Shown here in pieces: positions 61,091-64,000 of a stretch of DNA of 64,000 nucleotides; within the stretch, counting starts at the first letter, position 1; the number at the start of each line of letters is the position of its first letter. The notes under the pieces were generated by a model that saw only the letters and a program-made list of their open reading frames with translations, searched no databases and was not told where the DNA came from. The stretch lies in assembly GCA_965222215.1 (NCBI GenBank), contig OZ244931.1:3162001-3226000 (forward strand), written 5' to 3'. The position numbers and the translations under genes are program-made. The stretch is from JABJAG01 sp965222215. GTDB lineage: Bacteria > Pseudomonadota > Alphaproteobacteria > UBA6615.

Positions 61091-61657
61091 CTACGGATCC
61101 CGTGATGTCTCTTCGGTCGCAGCTTCGCCGTTGTCCCGGATTTTATGCTTGGCTTTTCCGGCGGCTATCTGGTTCGAGTATGAATCGCGCGACGCGTTAC
61201 CTCGGTGGGGTGCCTGTTGCATCTCCGCCCAGGCCTCCCACTGCTGTTTCGTTTCCGGTGCTGCGGGGATCATAAGAACGCCTGATTTCTGTTCAGCGAC
61301 AACTTCTTTTTCGATCAACATACCTGTGCGGTTAAGAAGATTGAGGAAGCTTTCCCTATCACGTGGGCTTCCATTCATGGCTTCCGTGTAGGCCTTTTCG
61401 AACAGTGCTGAGAGCCGAGGCATGCTCTGCGTATTGCCGTCGCGGCGAACGGTCACGTTGGAGGAAAGGAGTTCCGACAGCATTTCATGGATGGACTTCT
61501 TTTTCCCTTTCGGTCGTCCCTTCGGATTCCCGGATTGCCCTTTCTTGAACTGGGACTTCTTCGGCGGTTTCCCGTATCCGGTTTCGCGCTTCTCAGATTC
61601 TTGGCTGTTCGCAGGATCGTTGGATGAAGGTCGAGTGAGGCTCCCGCCGGCTCGGAC
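61091..61657 (-). pseudogene. Second DUF5681 frame without its own start codon
   Basis: The open frame from 61657 has the DUF5681 signature TGYGKPPKKSQFKKGQSGNP then KGRPKGKKKSIHEMLSELL. It continues with SALFEKAYTEAMNGSPRDRE and ends at 61091. Upstream of the signature no ATG, GTG or TTG exists before an in-frame TAA at 61660. The first ATG (61483) lies after the signature. The frame is -1 relative to the overlapping gene that starts at 61995, so either a frameshift separated one fusion gene or expression needs ribosomal frameshifting. Confidence 0.65.
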
Positions 61658-61995
61658 TTACCTGCGGGAGAGTTCGTCACTTTTGGTTTCTGTGGTTTCG
61701 CTTTAGCCTTCTTTAGAACTTCGCGCGCGGCAGGCGGAAGATGAAACGTAACGGGTCGAATTTCGATTCGATTGAGTGCCCGATCATCCACTTCTCGGAA
61801 CACCGTTTTGGTGACCTTCTTTCCGGCTTGGAGTTTTGCCCAATAACCGCGTCCAGGTGTTGGCACGCGATGGCGTTCGCAGATTTTGGCGAGCCCTCGG
61901 TCTGACAAGTCGAAGTCCACCGCTAGGTCCTTCATCGGCTTGGACCAAACGAGATCATAAAGTTCGCGACGCGTGAGAACCGTCGATTCCACCAT
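61453..61995 (-). CDS. Conserved hypothetical protein upstream of DUF5681
   Basis: A 180-residue frame. Residues 9-61 (RRELYDLVWSKPMKDLAVDF and GLAKICERHRVPTPGRGYWA then KLQAGKKV) form a compact domain I recognise as a widespread hypothetical family with a helix-turn-helix look. The last 60 residues are Arg/Lys-rich and read the DUF5681 region out of frame, so they are probably not native. The real product may be a fusion of this domain with DUF5681. Confidence 0.65.
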   Translation of the reverse strand: MVESTVLTRRELYDLVWSKPMKDLAVDFDLSDRGLAKICERHRVPTPGRGYWAKLQAGKKVTKTVFREVDDRALNRIEIRPVTFHLPPAAREVLKKAKAKPQKPKVTNSPAGKSEPAGASLDLHPTILRTAKNLRSAKPDTGNRRRSPSSRKGNPGIRRDDRKGKRSPSMKCCRNSFPPT

Positions 61996-62093
61996 GCTCC
62001 GAATATCGCATGGTCGTTCTTTTCAGGAAAACCGTAATGGTAACAACCGCAGCCGTGCCCTCAGAATTCGGTCGCTGAAACCGTGAAATTGTA

Positions 62094-62309
62094 TCCCTGT
62101 TTCCGATATGACGTTCCCTGTTATGGAGAACCAAATTCCCTGTTATGTGGTTTAGGGAGTTTCAGACCAACCCATTGTTTTTGCGCCAATAATTACGTAG
62201 TTTTCGGTGGTTAGCGGTGGGATTTTCGAAAATTCCCTGTAATTACCCTGTTAAGCAGGGAAATCACGCAGAGACGAGTTCGCTCAAGACTACCTCCACC
62301 GCCATTTTT
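62094..62309 (+). repeat. Repeat array C with the shared 42-base block
   Basis: CCCTGTT starts at 62095, 62116 and 62138 (21 and 22 apart). CCCTGTA at 62235 and CCCTGTT at 62246 are 11 apart, with an inverted CAGGGAA at 62256 forming a short hairpin. The block at 62268-62309 matches array B at 39 of 42 positions. It is the only recognisable content of the 460-base gap between the two flanking minus-strand genes. Confidence 0.6.
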
Positions 62310-62455
62310 CTTTCGACGAACCTAATTTCTCGTCACTTCAACGGGTTAGAGACCACAGGGGCACCCGGTTCTGGTTCGACAACACCCTCATGTTCTTTCG
62401 ATCGCTTCGGTTCAAGACGACCCTCTACCAATCGAAATACATTTAGAGGTGCGCT

Positions 62456-63337
62456 CTAACGAAACGCCGCGCGCCACACCTCCGTTGTGAAATCCAGAGA
62501 CTGATCGAGCGGCGGCTTAAGTGGGCAAATTGAGGGTTTCTGTGCGAACAGATGCACTCGATACAGTTGCCAAACGTCCGCGTTCTGCTCTGCAACCGAG
62601 CGCTCGTTCCGCGTCATGTAGAACGGGGTTTTCAAGGCACCATTTGTTGTCTTCACTTCAATCAAACGTTCTTGGCCCGTTTTCTCAAACGACAAAATGT
62701 CGTAACCGGCACCATCCCCATCTTCGTGCGCAACCCATCGAACTTTCCCAGCGAGGTCTGAACGGTTTTCGCGCTCAAGACGGTGACGTTCGACATCTAA
62801 AACGAACGCCTCACCGGCAGTACCTAACTGTCGGTTGCGGAAATCCCGTTCAACGGGATCGAACTTTCTAACAATCCGATTAAGGTGCTCAGGCCTTTCT
62901 TGAGACTCCGCAGTTTCAGTCGGCGCTTCGATGAACACGCTTCCATTCTCAGCTAACGGCAGAATGTGAGACGGCGATTGTTCGTATCTAATTTCTGTCT
63001 CTAGCGATGCCACGCCGCCGCCACCAAGGTAGCGCTCAATCGCATCGCTAAGGGCGGCCTGATAGTTGAGTGCGGGCTTGTAACCCCAGATCCAAGGGAG
63101 TCCGACTTCTTGAAGCACGGCAGAAATATTCTGGTGTTTGTACTCAATCGATCCGCTCGACCGACCAATACGTTCCATCAATGCGGCGCGCCGATGAGAC
63201 TTCACATACGGTCTTCCAGCCAACTCATCTCCGAGCATGGCGAAGTAGTCGGCCACAATTGTGTCCAACTCGTCCCGACTCCAGTTCGTACCTGTCTTAT
63301 CGGCATCCACCTGACAAAAGTATTTCCATCCGCCCAT
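62456..63337 (-). CDS. DUF3883 (NO VEIN C-terminal) nuclease-like protein
   Basis: About 293 residues. The N-terminal domain reads WSRDELDTIVADYFAMLGDE, IEYKHQNISAVLQEVGLPWI and GYKPALNYQAAL. The C-terminal DUF3883 domain has GTAGEAFVLDVER, GYDILSFEKTG and LIEVKTTNG, a restriction-endonuclease-like D...E-x-K core. Related proteins occur in defence and mobile regions. The start is uncertain: the frame is open to 63388; I use ATG 63337. Confidence 0.75.
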   Translation of the reverse strand: MGGWKYFCQVDADKTGTNWSRDELDTIVADYFAMLGDELAGRPYVKSHRRAALMERIGRSSGSIEYKHQNISAVLQEVGLPWIWGYKPALNYQAALSDAIERYLGGGGVASLETEIRYEQSPSHILPLAENGSVFIEAPTETAESQERPEHLNRIVRKFDPVERDFRNRQLGTAGEAFVLDVERHRLERENRSDLAGKVRWVAHEDGDGAGYDILSFEKTGQERLIEVKTTNGALKTPFYMTRNERSVAEQNADVWQLYRVHLFAQKPSICPLKPPLDQSLDFTTEVWRAAFR

Positions 63338-63477
63338 TTCGTTCAAGCAGCAGATCGGCATCTCTAAGTTGCGGCACCAAACATCCACAGACCATCAACC
63401 TGCAGCCAGGCGACGAAGTCGTTGCACCGCTCCCGCGCAGTGGCCATATCGGGAGACGGCCCCATGACGCACCCGAT

Positions 63478-64000
63478 ATGACCCTGAACATCTTCTCCCG
63501 CACCGCAGCACTCGCCCTCTGCGCCTTCCTGTTCTGTCTCCCGCCCGCACTCGCACAGAACATTGAGGTCGAGGGACACGTCACCGCCACCGCATCCTCG
63601 TCAGCCGCCCCGTCCGCCACCACCTCCATCGGGGCACCCTGGCCCGCCGGGGAGACCTTCAACGTCTCCGGGCCCGACCGGAGCCAGGACGGAGCCGTGG
63701 TCCGCGCGGCGTTCATCGCCGAGCTGGAGGCGCGGGGCTACGCCATCGACATCGCCGCGCCGCTGGATGCGGACTTGTCCTGGGGCGGGGATTTCGGGCG
63801 AAGCCAGCCGGGCGCGCGGCCCCGCTTTACCCTGCAGGGTGAGGGCGGCAACAGATCGGACACGAATCTCGGGCTGAACCTGCGCCTTGGCCCGCGCGCA
63901 AGCGAAGAAGCGAGCTACCTGTATGTGCTGAACTGCCGGGTGGTCGGCTCCGGCGGCGAAGTATGGCAAGGCCGGGTGGAGGCGCGCACAACGGAACCCG
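63478..64000 (+). CDS. Secreted protein of unknown function (cut by window edge)
   Basis: The frame from ATG 63478 stays open for 174 codons to the window edge. It begins with a clear signal peptide (LNIFSRTAALALCAFLFCLP and cleavage after PALA). The mature part starts with a Ser/Thr/Ala-rich linker, then VVRAAFIAELEARGYAIDIA and FTLQGEGG, and ends in YLYVLNCRVVGSGGEVWQGR. No family recognised; it resembles small periplasmic or lipocalin-like beta proteins in texture. GC is higher than in the adjacent island, suggesting return to core DNA. Confidence 0.65.
   Translation, partial: MTLNIFSRTAALALCAFLFCLPPALAQNIEVEGHVTATASSSAAPSATTSIGAPWPAGETFNVSGPDRSQDGAVVRAAFIAELEARGYAIDIAAPLDADLSWGGDFGRSQPGARPRFTLQGEGGNRSDTNLGLNLRLGPRASEEASYLYVLNCRVVGSGGEVWQGRVEARTTEP

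Noticed and set aside
63364..63716. Two minus-strand frames opposite the secreted protein start
   Set aside because: They overlap each other and the strong signal peptide on the plus strand; only short peptides remain at their ends.

Overview
The window looks like accessory DNA from a GC-rich alphaproteobacterium. This is an inference from codon use, from the style of the MerR and CueR proteins, and from the serine recombinase-DUF2924-DUF3489 cassette. No rRNA, tRNA or CRISPR array was recognised. Most of the 64 kb is metal and redox stress genes, bracketed by two regions that carry the same unusual repeated non-coding sequence.

Layout. 0-5.2 kb: a catabolic and transport operon on the minus strand (ornithine cyclodeaminase-like enzyme, hydratase-aldolase-like enzyme, nitrate/sulfonate-type ABC transporter) facing a GntR/FCD regulator. 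5.3-8.7 kb: an electrophile or quinone detoxification operon (NmrA-type reductase, DoxX, a frameshifted extradiol-type dioxygenase, GST) divergent from an HxlR regulator. 8.7-18.1 kb: a mobile region. It starts at a truncated RND efflux gene and holds a DUF5681 protein, a ParB-domain DNA methylase, helically phased TCCC/CCTGT repeat arrays, an IS66 element with a perfect 8-bp target duplication inserted into one array, and a large serine recombinase with DUF2924 and DUF3489 partners.

18.4-28.2 kb: a copper island with c-type cytochromes behind a CueR-type promoter, CopA, CueR, a Met-rich periplasmic protein, SHOCT and DUF5676 membrane proteins. 28.4-33.0 kb: a translationally coupled operon of a di-heme cytochrome peroxidase-like protein and a PhnD/PhnC/PhnE-type ABC transporter behind a strong palindrome. 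33.3-36.7 kb: ScsB with two thioredoxin-like partners. 37-40.6 kb: DUF1223, a degenerate sulfatase-fold protein and DUF3179. 40.7-43.8 kb: an NreB-like exporter behind an internally deleted CsoR/RcnR-type gene, then a CzcD exporter.

44-54 kb: a Zn/Cd/Pb-type MerR regulator and P-type ATPase, DsbB/DsbA-like proteins, SCO1, two PCuAC-type proteins, an M23 peptidase, LspA, an AmiC-type amidase and a Sel1 protein. 54.3-59.1 kb: an unconventional mercury operon (merA, a vicinal-Cys membrane protein, thioredoxin, CcdA, glutaredoxin, merF) with merR and ynfA. 59.2-63.4 kb: a nuclease island (DUF2779 Cas4-like/exonuclease, a second DUF5681 locus, a third phased repeat array, a DUF3883 protein). The window ends inside a secreted protein gene.

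Five promoters have the 19-bp spacer and central dyad typical of MerR-family control (18.41, 28.18, 43.83, 44.50 and 57.94 kb) and a weaker sixth lies at 58.61 kb. They tie the scattered metal genes to CueR, a Zn/Pb-type MerR and mercury MerR. Several genes are broken by frameshifts or deletions; some of these may be sequencing errors.
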